Below are positions 1 through 9,500 of a stretch of DNA of 64,000 nucleotides, in pieces. Where the stretch lies: NCBI GenBank assembly GCA_050185825.1, contig JBFWZA010000005.1, forward strand, positions 186,001 to 250,000. The letters run 5' to 3'. The notes beneath the pieces were generated by a model. It worked only from the letters and a program-made list of their open reading frames with translations. It was not told the DNA's origin and did not search any database. Source of the stretch: SZUA-309 sp050185825 (GTDB taxonomy: Bacteria > Pseudomonadota > Gammaproteobacteria > Pseudomonadales > Azotimanducaceae). The position numbers and the translations under genes are program-made. Positions within the stretch are counted from its first letter, which is position 1. Each line of letters opens with the position of its first letter.

Positions 1-5
1 AGCGC

Positions 6-1244
6 GTGGCCCAGCTGACAAATTCTGAGTCATTAAATGTAGTGCTGCTTTGCGCAACGTGTGATGGCGAAGATGTAGGAGAATCCTGGACGACTTTCAA
101 TTGGGCCAGAAAGCTTTCGAGATTATGTAATGTAACGATATTGACCTACCACAAAGACGGTCACACTCCGACATCTGAGCAGATTCAAACTGCAGAGATA
201 GTTGAATGGCATGATCTCCCTCTCGTTCACTACTTTCCCAAATTCAACAATGCGGCCAAACCAAAATGGTCGGTGTTTTACTGGCAAGTTCGTGGTTGGC
301 TAAAAAGGGAAATCCGCAGAGGCCGGCGCATCGACCTAGTTCATCAGATCTCCCCTCTCGCTCTCCGGCACTCCTGCCCGGCGGTCGGACTTGGTCTGCC
401 ATACATTATTGGTCCCGTCGCAGGGAGCCTGCCCACTCCAGATGGATTCTCTGCCGAAGTTTCTATGGGGCCTCTATTCATGAGACTTCGACAGTTAGAT
501 CGGATTAGATTCAAGTGTGATCCGATCCTCCGGAGAGGATACGAAAACGCGAATATGGTGATAGGTGTTGCCCCCTATGTACAGGACTTGCTTCCAATGA
601 AAATCAAAAGATTCGAGGCGATTAGTGAAATCGGTATGGAAGAGGTCTCGGCAGCGAAGGCGTACACAGAAGAACTGTGCCTTGGTGCGAAATTACTTTA
701 TGTCGGAAGAATAGTCCGCACAAAAGGCCTCAGAGACGCAATAACGGCTCTTTCAATGATCCCAAAGACTCTTAAGTGGCGTCTCGATGTCTTGGGCGAT
801 GGTGATGATCGAGAATATTGCGAAAATCTTGTCTCACAACTCCGGTTAAGAGATGCAATCCATTTTCACGGCAGAGTCCCCCGTTCAATAGTTGACGGCT
901 ATTATAGAAACGCTGATTTATTTCTGTTCCCGAGTTTCAGAGAGCCCAGTGGCAACGTTGTTATCGAAGCACTTTCCCATGGACTGCCGGTTATCACTTC
1001 AAGTATCGGTGGGCCAGGCTTTGCCGTAGATGGTAGTTGTGGACGAACAATTAGGGCTGTATCACCTCAGCAGTATTCGAAAGACATCGCGAAAGCGCTC
1101 CTTGAGCTGCTTCGAGACCCGATAGAGATGTCTAGACTTAGTTGTGGAGCCATTGAGAGAGTCAAATCAGAATATCTTTGGAGCAATAAGGCCCAAAGGA
1201 TGCTCCAAATTTACCGTGACGTAGTCGATAAGCATCATTCTTGA
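6..1244 (+). CDS. GT4-family glycosyltransferase
   Basis: Probably transfers a sugar from a nucleotide donor onto a lipid-linked polysaccharide intermediate at the cytoplasmic face of the inner membrane. The C-terminal half has the GT-B fold signatures of the GT4 family: a 'YVGRIVRTKGL' donor-domain start near residue 233 and an E-x7-E type motif, 'EPSGNVVIEALSHG', near residues 313-326. The N-terminal half is a divergent acceptor domain. The frame is open from a GTG at base 6, so the true start may lie before the window. The polymerase-like gene follows 45 bases downstream on the same strand, which suggests one polysaccharide operon. Family assignment is firm; donor and acceptor are unknown. 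Confidence 0.85.
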   Translation: MAQLTNSESLNVVLLCATCDGEDVGESWTTFNWARKLSRLCNVTILTYHKDGHTPTSEQIQTAEIVEWHDLPLVHYFPKFNNAAKPKWSVFYWQVRGWLKREIRRGRRIDLVHQISPLALRHSCPAVGLGLPYIIGPVAGSLPTPDGFSAEVSMGPLFMRLRQLDRIRFKCDPILRRGYENANMVIGVAPYVQDLLPMKIKRFEAISEIGMEEVSAAKAYTEELCLGAKLLYVGRIVRTKGLRDAITALSMIPKTLKWRLDVLGDGDDREYCENLVSQLRLRDAIHFHGRVPRSIVDGYYRNADLFLFPSFREPSGNVVIEALSHGLPVITSSIGGPGFAVDGSCGRTIRAVSPQQYSKDIAKALLELLRDPIEMSRLSCGAIERVKSEYLWSNKAQRMLQIYRDVVDKHHS

Positions 1245-1289
1245 GCGCACAAGTGAACGCACTCCTTCAGGCATGTCCCTCGTCAGTCA

Positions 1290-2678
1290 ATGTTTCTTCT
1301 GGAAAGAGTTCTAATGGACGGATTTGGTAGCTACTACGGAGAAACCAATCTGCACCCGCTCGGGCTGATCGTAGTTGTTTCGCTTGGTCTAACGATGCTC
1401 ATCGTGAAACGTCGCTATGCGTTGATACCACTGTTAGTAGTCGCCTGCACAATTCCTGTGTCACAGCGTCTCGTCATCCTTGGTTCAGACTTTACGCTGC
1501 TTAGGATTTTGCTGCTTATCGCGATATCGAGAATGATCTTTGATTCGTCGCTTAAGAATGGTTTTCGATGGAACAGGCTGGACACTGCAATTCTGCTATG
1601 GACCTTGTCAGGTACGATAGTTATGACTGCTAACATCGGAAGCTTGGGAGCATTGGTCAATCGACTGGGCTGGTCGTTTGACATTTTGGCATCTTACTTT
1701 CTCGTGCGTATGCTCGTTAAGGAACGGAGCGACGTCCTTGTTATTGCGAAAGCAACAGCAATACTTAGTTTACCGGTTGCGGTTGCCTTTGCCGTTGAAT
1801 GGACGACTCGATACAACATGTTTTCTATATTTGGCGGTGTCCCGGCAGAAACAGTGATAAGAGAGGGCAGATTTCGTTGCCAGGGTGCATTTATGCATCC
1901 AATTCTCGCTGGAACTTTTTGGGTTTGTGCAATGCCATTGTTCTGGATGCTCCGGGGAGAATCAGATAGTTACAGGCGATGGTCAAGAATGGGATTCATT
2001 GCTTCACTTTTCATTGTGATCGCTTGCGCTTCAAGCACGCCTCTCCTGTCTCTCGCCGTAGGCTTACTTGGGTGGTACCTGTTCCGATACAGAGAATATC
2101 GGAAACATCTTCGATATGGGTTTGTCTTCGGCCTGATCGGACTTCATATCGTGATGAACAATCCGGTCTGGCATTTGATGGCACGAGTCGACATATTGGG
2201 AGGTTCGACTGGCTGGCATCGCTATCGAATCTTCGACACTTTCGTGAACCATTTTTCCGATTGGTTTTTACTCGGTGAGGCAAACCCTATGTCGTGGGGG
2301 GTCTGGGAAATGCGCGATATCACGAACGAGTACATGCTACAAGGATTACGAGGTGGGTTGCTTACACTAACCCTGTTCGTATTCGTGCTTGCATTTGCAT
2401 TTGGGAATGTTGGGAGGGTGCTTAACCTCTTGGGAACTCAACGCGCGCCTCAGTCACATGAGTGGTTGACATGGCTTATAGGAGTAGCGTTGCTCATCCA
2501 CACAGTAACCTTCATGGGAGTTTCCTACTTCGGCCAAATGCACTTGATTCTATACATCCAACTTGCGTTAGCAGGGTGCGTCTCACACCCTGCCTTCCAT
2601 CGAAATGCAAGCTTTAGATCTCCAATGCGAGCTGAGGCGAAGGTACTGGGTCAATCTGCCATCAGAAAAGGTGCCTGA
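1290..2678 (+). CDS. Wzy/O-antigen ligase-like membrane protein
   Basis: Polytopic inner-membrane protein of about 460 residues with roughly ten or more hydrophobic segments and a larger polar periplasmic loop around residues 300-340 that includes 'GGSTGWHRYRIFDTF'. This organisation is usual for O-antigen polymerases (Wzy) and WaaL/RfaL ligases, which join polyprenyl-linked repeat units or move the finished chain to an acceptor. Sequence alone does not separate polymerase from ligase. An ATG at 1314 is an alternative start with a weak purine-rich site before it; the ATG at 1290 has none. Its 3' end overlaps the convergent secreted-protein gene by 28 bases. It is the only Wzy-like gene in the window, although two Wzx-type flippases are present. 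Confidence 0.7.
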   Translation: MFLLERVLMDGFGSYYGETNLHPLGLIVVVSLGLTMLIVKRRYALIPLLVVACTIPVSQRLVILGSDFTLLRILLLIAISRMIFDSSLKNGFRWNRLDTAILLWTLSGTIVMTANIGSLGALVNRLGWSFDILASYFLVRMLVKERSDVLVIAKATAILSLPVAVAFAVEWTTRYNMFSIFGGVPAETVIREGRFRCQGAFMHPILAGTFWVCAMPLFWMLRGESDSYRRWSRMGFIASLFIVIACASSTPLLSLAVGLLGWYLFRYREYRKHLRYGFVFGLIGLHIVMNNPVWHLMARVDILGGSTGWHRYRIFDTFVNHFSDWFLLGEANPMSWGVWEMRDITNEYMLQGLRGGLLTLTLFVFVLAFAFGNVGRVLNLLGTQRAPQSHEWLTWLIGVALLIHTVTFMGVSYFGQMHLILYIQLALAGCVSHPAFHRNASFRSPMRAEAKVLGQSAIRKGA

Positions 2679-4381
2679 GGTCTGTCATTGGTAGATGCAA
2701 CGCAGCTATCACTGTTCAGAGCAGACCATAGTTCATTTACTATGGCGGTCGAGTAACCTAATCCAGGCGACTTGGTGCCATTTAGCTGCGGAAATCGGCC
2801 GTTGGGGTTCCCAGGGTGCCCAGCGGCTCGGGCTTCTGCGTTCGTAATGCAGGAGTTCGTGCCGTTGCTATGCCCCCACGTTTTGCCATAGTAGCTGCAA
2901 TTTCCGTTCTTCAGACATTGCGACGGCTCCCTGGGGTCGGGAGGAGCGCAGGGATCCGAACCGGCAAGTACAACAGCTGAAGAAATGCCTTGTGCGGTTA
3001 TACGATCGACATAACGACGGTGAACATCTGCGTTATTCACAACACACATATTTCCCATAGCACGGTATGTTGCGCTAAACGCGATATGCTGTGCATTCGA
3101 ACAACAGGAAGCGTAGCCATCTTGAGGCTTCTCAGCCGCTCCATCAATGAAACCATAGTAATCTCCGCTCGCTCGATTCTGAGAGCTTAGATTGCATGGT
3201 CCTGGCGCGCCGGCATAGCATTGAGCATTTGTGACATAACTCCAGTACGCAAAAGGACTTGAAGCAGGATCCCCTACCCAGAGAGGCGTAACACCGTCCT
3301 GCCCGAAACCCACTTGACGATCTTCAATAAAGATTTTGTCGTCGTGAATCGACTGGATGTTTTGATGAACGTTGATATCAGTAATAAGACCTCCGAAGTA
3401 TACGAGAGCAGGCTTGCGGCCAAAGCCTTGCCCTGCACCAAGACGCCAAGTCGCACCATTTTGCCATGCTGCATAGATATCTATGCCTCGTTGAATCAGT
3501 GCGTAAATGGCACGAGCCTTGTCTCCCGTCATGGCTTCAGAACCGTATGTTGAAATTATATCTCCAGTCAACGAAGCACCAATTGCTGCACCGTAGTCAT
3601 CCGTCATTGCATGAGGGACAAACGCACGATACTCCGTTCCGTTGTAACCACCACGACCAAATATGGCGGCATACGGAGTACTCCAGCGATTTGCAATAGT
3701 CGAAAAGGGAGTCCTATTAGAGCTAGAACTAACGGCGGATAGTGAAGGTAAGCTCGAGAAATCGAACTGGCTCAGTCTAAAAAACGTTTTCGCTTCGCCC
3801 GCAATTCCAGGGCGAAACACTGTGGCACCATTATTCTCTGGCAAGTTCGAAACGACTGTTAATGCATCAGTTGTCCGAGTGCATCTATCAGTAGGCGGCC
3901 ACGTGTTACAGTCCGGTCCCACAGTGCCTGCCACATCGCTCTTGTAGAACACTGCGGTCTGCGAGACTGAGATCGGTAGATCGTCCTGTAGATTTAGGGA
4001 ACCATTGTAGTTACCAAGTTGAGGGTGGCTGCCCTGTTGAATCGTTGGGTTTTTCTGGAGAGCGTTTTCTGTCCCCGTTGGTGAAACGGAGTTTATGGTG
4101 ACGCTACCACCTGAGGGATGCTTTACCCAAGCGGTTCCATCCAGAAACCTCCCACATTGGCACATTCCACCATCGCAGTCGAAAGTCCATGTAAACGTCG
4201 TTGATCCACTAGATGTGAGAAAATTTCTCGTCGTACTGACTTGATTGGCGGTACATGCGTTGCTGGTGTCAGTAGACCCACAGTCGCAGGATGCTGCGGC
4301 ACTGTCAGGCCATAGCAATACAAGAAGAAGTAGTAGAAAGATTGTTTCAGTTCTACAAACTACACGACTGAAATACATCAT
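2651..4381 (-). CDS. Unrecognised cysteine-rich secreted protein
   Basis: I do not recognise this 576-residue protein. It has a clear signal peptide: a basic start, then 'IFLLLLLVLLWPDSAAAS' with cleavage expected near residue 31. The mature part has about 18 cysteines, many in pairs or short clusters ('SCDCG', 'CDGGMCQCG', 'ASCCS'), which suits disulfide bonding in the periplasm or outside the cell. It is rich in Gly, Ser, Asn and Thr, and shows no repeats, membrane anchor or PEP-CTERM tail. Two ATG codons are adjacent at the start; an AGAGG site is better spaced for the second (4378). It sits among glycosyltransferases and is transcribed against them, so it may bind or process the polysaccharide. 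That is only inference from position. Confidence 0.7.
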   Translation of the reverse strand: MMYFSRVVCRTETIFLLLLLVLLWPDSAAASCDCGSTDTSNACTANQVSTTRNFLTSSGSTTFTWTFDCDGGMCQCGRFLDGTAWVKHPSGGSVTINSVSPTGTENALQKNPTIQQGSHPQLGNYNGSLNLQDDLPISVSQTAVFYKSDVAGTVGPDCNTWPPTDRCTRTTDALTVVSNLPENNGATVFRPGIAGEAKTFFRLSQFDFSSLPSLSAVSSSSNRTPFSTIANRWSTPYAAIFGRGGYNGTEYRAFVPHAMTDDYGAAIGASLTGDIISTYGSEAMTGDKARAIYALIQRGIDIYAAWQNGATWRLGAGQGFGRKPALVYFGGLITDINVHQNIQSIHDDKIFIEDRQVGFGQDGVTPLWVGDPASSPFAYWSYVTNAQCYAGAPGPCNLSSQNRASGDYYGFIDGAAEKPQDGYASCCSNAQHIAFSATYRAMGNMCVVNNADVHRRYVDRITAQGISSAVVLAGSDPCAPPDPREPSQCLKNGNCSYYGKTWGHSNGTNSCITNAEARAAGHPGNPNGRFPQLNGTKSPGLGYSTAIVNELWSALNSDSCVASTNDRPQAPFLMAD

Positions 4382-4448
4382 GTCCCTCTATATTATTAAA
4401 GCTGATTACAACTATCCCTCAAGATGAGACAACGGTAACTTGTATCAT

Positions 4449-4470
4449 CGTCTGTTTTCGTGAACAGACG
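4449..4470. promoter_or_regulatory. Inverted repeat between divergent genes
   Basis: A perfect 8-base dyad (CGTCTGTT / AACAGACG) with a 6-base loop lies in the 264-base region between the divergent secreted-protein gene and the acyltransferase gene. It could be an operator or a transcript hairpin. It has no T-run on either strand typical of an intrinsic terminator. The rest of this intergenic region shows nothing I can support. Confidence 0.35.
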
Positions 4471-4645
4471 CTAAAAATGAAGCCGGTTGCCAACCAAGTT
4501 CTCGTTTTGCGGATGTGTGAACCGACCGCTAGGCAGATCACAATAAAAGCTGTCGACAACCCACAACTCGTCTGACGAGCGGCATAGTGTTCAAGCAACA
4601 CCTAAATGTCAACGATTTGTAAATAGCCATGAAACCTCTAGGCAT

Positions 4646-5275
4646 ATGAGCAAATATCCTGACGTTATAGTCAGTTTGGACCCAGTCAGACGTAAGTTCT
4701 TGGTACGACTTTCAAACTTCATTGGCCGCCAGGCCTTTTATCGGCTCTATCGACGAAGATTCGCAACGCTCGGAAAAGGCTGTTGGATTAGGCGACCTTT
4801 CTCACTCACCGGCATAGGTCGCATGAAAATCGGCAGTAATGTCCAAATTTGGTCTGGAGCTCGGATTGAAGCGCTGGCCCATACTGATGGTGAGGCTACT
4901 ATCACAATCGGGAACGGCACCATCATTCAGCCTTCCTGTCACATTGCCGCGGTTCGCTCAATTATCATCGGAGACAACTGCCTGTTCGCATCAAGTGTGT
5001 ATGTCACGGACCACGATCACTACTGGTTAGATCTGGACTTGCCCTACTCGAAGAATAATAAGTTGTTGTGCAATCCGGTGATTATCGGAGACAACGTGTG
5101 GTTGGGTGAAGGAGTCTGTGTATTAAAAGGTGTTCGAATAGGTAACAACGCGATAGTTGGAACAGGCTCTGTTGTCACTCGAGATATCCCACCCGATACG
5201 ATTTCAGTTGGTAGTCCCGCGAGACCAATAAAGAGGTGGTCGCAAGAGGAAAAAAAGTGGCGCGCGGCCGATTAG
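4646..5275 (+). CDS. Hexapeptide-repeat acyltransferase
   Basis: A cytoplasmic O-acetyltransferase-like protein of 209 residues in the LbH/WcaF/maltose-acetyltransferase group. Such enzymes usually move acetyl from acetyl-CoA to a sugar of the repeat unit. From about residue 55 to 195 it shows the imperfect [LIV]-G-x4 hexapeptides of a left-handed beta-helix ('ITIGNGTIIQPSCHI', 'VIIGDNVWLGEGVCVLKG', 'RIGNNAIVGTGSVVT'). The 'TDHDHYW' loop near residue 126 carries the histidine region typical of the family. The N-terminal ~50 residues are basic and may help membrane association. It overlaps the next glycosyltransferase by 19 bases, so the two are probably co-translated. The acceptor sugar is unknown. 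Confidence 0.85.
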   Translation: MSKYPDVIVSLDPVRRKFLVRLSNFIGRQAFYRLYRRRFATLGKGCWIRRPFSLTGIGRMKIGSNVQIWSGARIEALAHTDGEATITIGNGTIIQPSCHIAAVRSIIIGDNCLFASSVYVTDHDHYWLDLDLPYSKNNKLLCNPVIIGDNVWLGEGVCVLKGVRIGNNAIVGTGSVVTRDIPPDTISVGSPARPIKRWSQEEKKWRAAD

Positions 5276-6576
5276 ACTCAGTTAGGCATTTACTCTTACT
5301 CGCATACTATTTCCCACCAGACGGTGGAGCTGGTGCTCAGCGACCAGCTAAGTTTGCGAAGTACCTCTCCAATTTCGGCTGGAAAACAACGGTCGTAACG
5401 CGCAACGAACGCGAAGTTCGCGGTAGATACGAGCCTCGAGATATTTCGCTCGCAAACGAGTTAAGCGACTGCAATTCAATACGGATTGTTCGAGTCCCTT
5501 GTGAATCGATTGGTGGCATACGCGATACCGGCTGGATATCGTCCGTCACCGACACATGCAGCAAGCTCAACTACGAGGTAGGGTTTGATGCAATCGTTGC
5601 GACAATGTCGCCGTTTTGGATGGCGGAGATATGTGTCGAGCTAAAGAGACGAACAGGCATACCAACAGTGTTCGACCTTAGAGACCCTTGGGTATTCGAT
5701 GGATGGCAAAGAAGTCGGACCTATTTCCACTGGATCGTCGAATACAGACGAATGGCATCTGCACTCCGTCTAGCCGATGGAGTAGTCGCCAACACAAAGG
5801 AGTCTCGAAAGACGTTTTTAGGAGAGATTGAACATCTGGAGTCCAAGAGCGTTACCGTAATTGAAAATGGCTACGACCCAGAGGATTTCAGCGATATTGA
5901 AAATGCCAATGAAGTAAATCGAGATCCGGACTCTTACACTCTGGTTTTCACCGGAACACTTTGCACCTCATTGCTGAAGTATGATGATGGAGTCAAAGGA
6001 AAACTGAAGCGATTGTTCAGCCATTCATACGAGCACATCGACTATTCTGGTCGCACCCTGATTCCCCTACTCGCGGCCGTCAACTTGTTAAGGCAACGCC
6101 GTAAAGATGCTGGATTGAGATTCAAGCTCAGATGTGTCGGCGAATACACCGACGCAGATGTCGAGAGTGTAGAAAATGCCGGATTGCTAGATTGCGTAAC
6201 TTTCTTGGGCTATCAATCCCATGAGCAGTCTATCTCCGAACTGATGTCCGCGGATGCTCTCTTTCTACCATTGCACGGACTATCGTCTGGTCGCAGTCTG
6301 ATTGTTCCGGGTAAAACATATGAATACCTTGCTACCAATAAGCCGATACTCGCATGTCTGCCTCAAGGAGACGCACGAGACCTAGTGATGAGGTCGGACA
6401 AGTGTTTTGTATCTGATCCCTGCGACCACGAAAAGATTGCACGTGCGCTAGAAGATCTTTATCAATTCGTAACCGATCAAAGTATTATCGCTTCGTCGAT
6501 CCCCGCATGGTTGTCAGAATATTCCCGATATGAGTTGACACGAAAGCTCTCCGAATTCCTTGATAAGTCCTTATGA
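5257..6576 (+). CDS. GT4-type glycosyltransferase
   Basis: A GT-B glycosyltransferase of about 439 residues. The N-terminal domain begins with 'LLLLAYYFPPDGGAGAQR', the hydrophobic strand and glycine loop common to GT4 proteins. The acidic 'VFDLRDPWVF' lies in the middle of that domain, and the donor domain begins at 'LVFTGTL' near residue 229. The frame is open from a GTG at 5236. I prefer the GTG at 5257, because AGAGGA lies 6 bases before it and this leaves a short 19-base overlap with the acyltransferase gene. The 3' end is only 12 bases from the convergent giant secreted-protein gene. Sugar specificity cannot be read from the sequence. Confidence 0.8.
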   Translation: MARGRLDSVRHLLLLAYYFPPDGGAGAQRPAKFAKYLSNFGWKTTVVTRNEREVRGRYEPRDISLANELSDCNSIRIVRVPCESIGGIRDTGWISSVTDTCSKLNYEVGFDAIVATMSPFWMAEICVELKRRTGIPTVFDLRDPWVFDGWQRSRTYFHWIVEYRRMASALRLADGVVANTKESRKTFLGEIEHLESKSVTVIENGYDPEDFSDIENANEVNRDPDSYTLVFTGTLCTSLLKYDDGVKGKLKRLFSHSYEHIDYSGRTLIPLLAAVNLLRQRRKDAGLRFKLRCVGEYTDADVESVENAGLLDCVTFLGYQSHEQSISELMSADALFLPLHGLSSGRSLIVPGKTYEYLATNKPILACLPQGDARDLVMRSDKCFVSDPCDHEKIARALEDLYQFVTDQSIIASSIPAWLSEYSRYELTRKLSEFLDKSL

Positions 6577-6588
6577 GGCAACTAGAAA

Positions 6589-9500
6589 TTACTGGATTTC
6601 ATTGAGTCTCAAATCATCCCAGTATTTGGATCCCTTGCTGAAACTCCATACTCCAAACGTCCCGCTGACATTTCTAGTCGGGCTATCATCGTAGGATTGA
6701 ATCTGCCAGGCATCTGGTGTCTGGGTACCCTCTTCCCAAACCTTCGCACGGATCTCCGTCCTGATACCCGTATCCTCAACCTCAATCAGGAACTGATACC
6801 AGCGTCCCGGCACAGGGGTGATTCCGGATGAAGTATCACCCGCAACAGAGGTTCCAAATGGAGCAATGTGGAAGTCCGTGCCTGCGTATCGTCGAAGTCG
6901 GTAATAGGAAGCAGTCGCAGGGAACTGACTGAGGAAAGTAACACCTACAGCGCCCTGCTGATCAGAAATGCGCATTTTTCCTGAGTAGGAATAATTACTG
7001 AGAGAACTACTACCTCCCGCGACAAAATGGCTGTGAATATTGGTAGCCATCGAACTGGTGCTAAACGCATTCCCTGCGCCTACGGGCTGTACGAAAAACA
7101 AGGAGTCGTTGCCCACTAGTGAGTTTCCAGCATCCGTATCGAACCAGTCCGTCGGGTCGGCACCAGCAGCCAGTGAATCAAAGTTTTCCACGTAGATCCC
7201 GGATTCAAAAGTTGCTGTTATCTGAGAATCACCCAGTACTGTGAAGTTTGCGGGGTTTGTTGAACCTGAAAGATCACCGCTCCATCCAGTGAAGAAATGG
7301 CCTGTAGCGGGCTGAGCTGTGAGAGTCACTGTATCTCCCAGCGGGAACTCAGTGCCCGGCGGACTGATGTCAATCGTTCCCTGTCCTGCAGTGTTAAGTA
7401 TCACCGGATGATAGGTGATGGGCGAGAAATTAGCTGTCACAGCCGAATTGTCGACGATGACAAACGCTTCCGGATTAGCTGTTGAATTGAGATCCCCCGT
7501 CCAACCGGTGAAGACGAATCCCGCGTCAGCGGTTGCCGTGAGCGTGAGAGTTTCAAGCTCGGTATATGCCGTTCGATCAGGATTGACCGACGCTGTTCCA
7601 CCTGCTGTTGTACCCAGCGAAAACTGAACGTCATCGCGGGGTGGAGCGAGCAGCTGCACCGAAAGGTCATCAAACAGCTTGTTTCCTGGTCCCATCGCCC
7701 AGATTCCAAAAGGTCCTTGCTGCAACCGGGTCGCTGAGTCATCGATGCAGTTCACCTGCCAGTCAGTTGGCTCAGGCGCACCGTACATCCATACCTTGGC
7801 TCTGATGTTGGTCTGGTTAGGCTCGCTGGAGACATGCAGTCTGAACATGTACCAGGAGCCCGCTGCAGGCGTCACTCCGGTTTCTGGATTATCACAGGTG
7901 ACACTGGTTCCTACCGGGGCGATGTGGAACCCTCGTCCTTGATATCTGCGCAAACGATAGTAGCCCACCTCATCAGGTATCTGACTGTATGCCGTGACCC
8001 CGATTCCTCCGTTACTACTGCTTATCTGCATTCTCCCGGAGTATTCATAGCCATTGAGATCCGCAGATCCCAGCCCTGCATAGGTCGAGTGGATGTTGGT
8101 GGCAGTTGAACTGGTCGAGAGGAAAGAATTACCACCTGCTGAAGAGACCTTGAACAGAGCCTGATCTTCAGTCAACGCATTGCTAGCTGCCGTATCCAGC
8201 CAGTCGAGCGGGTCATCGCCATCAGCGTACTCGTCAAAACTGCTGAGATAGTAAGCAGATTCGAACACCGCTGTAATTGACAGATCACCGTTGACAGTGA
8301 CCTGCGCTGGGTTCTGACTACTCGAATAGTCACCACTCCAGCCCGCAAACACAGATCCTGCGTCGGGAAACGCCTCGATGGTCACCGATTCTCCAAGCAC
8401 ATACTGAGCTGCGGCCGGACTGGCAGAGACGGTTCCGCCACCGCTACCACCAGTATTCAAAGAGAGTGTGTGATAGGTGATTGCATCAAAGGATGCTCCT
8501 ATGACGAGATCGTCCTCGAGGACTGCATCTATCGAGTTTTCGCTGCCCGCCAGCGCCCCGCTCCACCCCGTAAAAACGAAACCTGTATCGGCTATGGCTT
8601 CGATTGATACAAGATCTCCTGAGCTGTAGAGAGGCTGATCTGGAGAGACGACAACTGTGCCGTTCGAGCTTGGAGTGACTGTTATGGTGATGTCCGAGCG
8701 GGGAGGAGCCAGTTGTGCCACCGCGAGATCATCCCAGTATTTGAAACCCGCACCCATGCTCCAGACGCCGATCGTCCCGGAAGTCAGGCGACTCTGACTG
8801 TTGTCCGATGCCACCATCTGCCAGTCGCTGGGCACTGATGTTCCTTCTTCCCAGACCTTAGCGCGTATATCCGTCTGACTCCCTGAATCCTCGACTTCAA
8901 TGACAAAGTCGTACCACCTTCCCGGTATGGGAACTACACCGGAAGCAGTCTGGCCGACCACACTGGTTCCGGCCGGCGCAATGTGAAAGTCAGAGCTTCC
9001 ATATTTTCGAAGACGATAGTAGCTCGTCGAATCAGGATACTGGCTGTAGAAGGTTACACCGATACCTCCGTTAGGATTGCTGATCTGCATGCGTCCTGTA
9101 TACCGGTACCCGGAAAATGAGCTACCACCGGGTCCTGTGAAGTGTGCGTGAATGTTCGTAAGGGTAGATCCCGTAGTGAGCACATTCTCTCCGAGTACGT
9201 CTGCGACTGAAAACAGCCCATCGTCTTCGGAAAGGGAGTTTCCAGCCGTGGTATCGACCCAGTCCATCGGATTGTCGCCAGCAGCGTAGGACTGGAAGTC
9301 TTCAGACAGGGAGACGTCCGCGAAATGGGCAGTCACGCTGGTCGGGCCAGCGACTAGAATCTCCACTGGATTCGCTCCAGTCTGCAGATCACCGCTCCAA
9401 CCCGAGAAAATTGAACCGATCTGCGGTTCCGCAGACAACGTCACAAAACTTCCTGCGGGATAGCTGGGCAGATCGGGAGATCTCGATACCGTTCCGTTGC

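Noticed and set aside
4382..4440. Possible sigma-70 promoter upstream of the cysteine-rich secreted-protein gene
   Set aside because: A TTGAGG and AT-rich TAATA stretch exist, but the -10 match is poor and spacing is uncertain.
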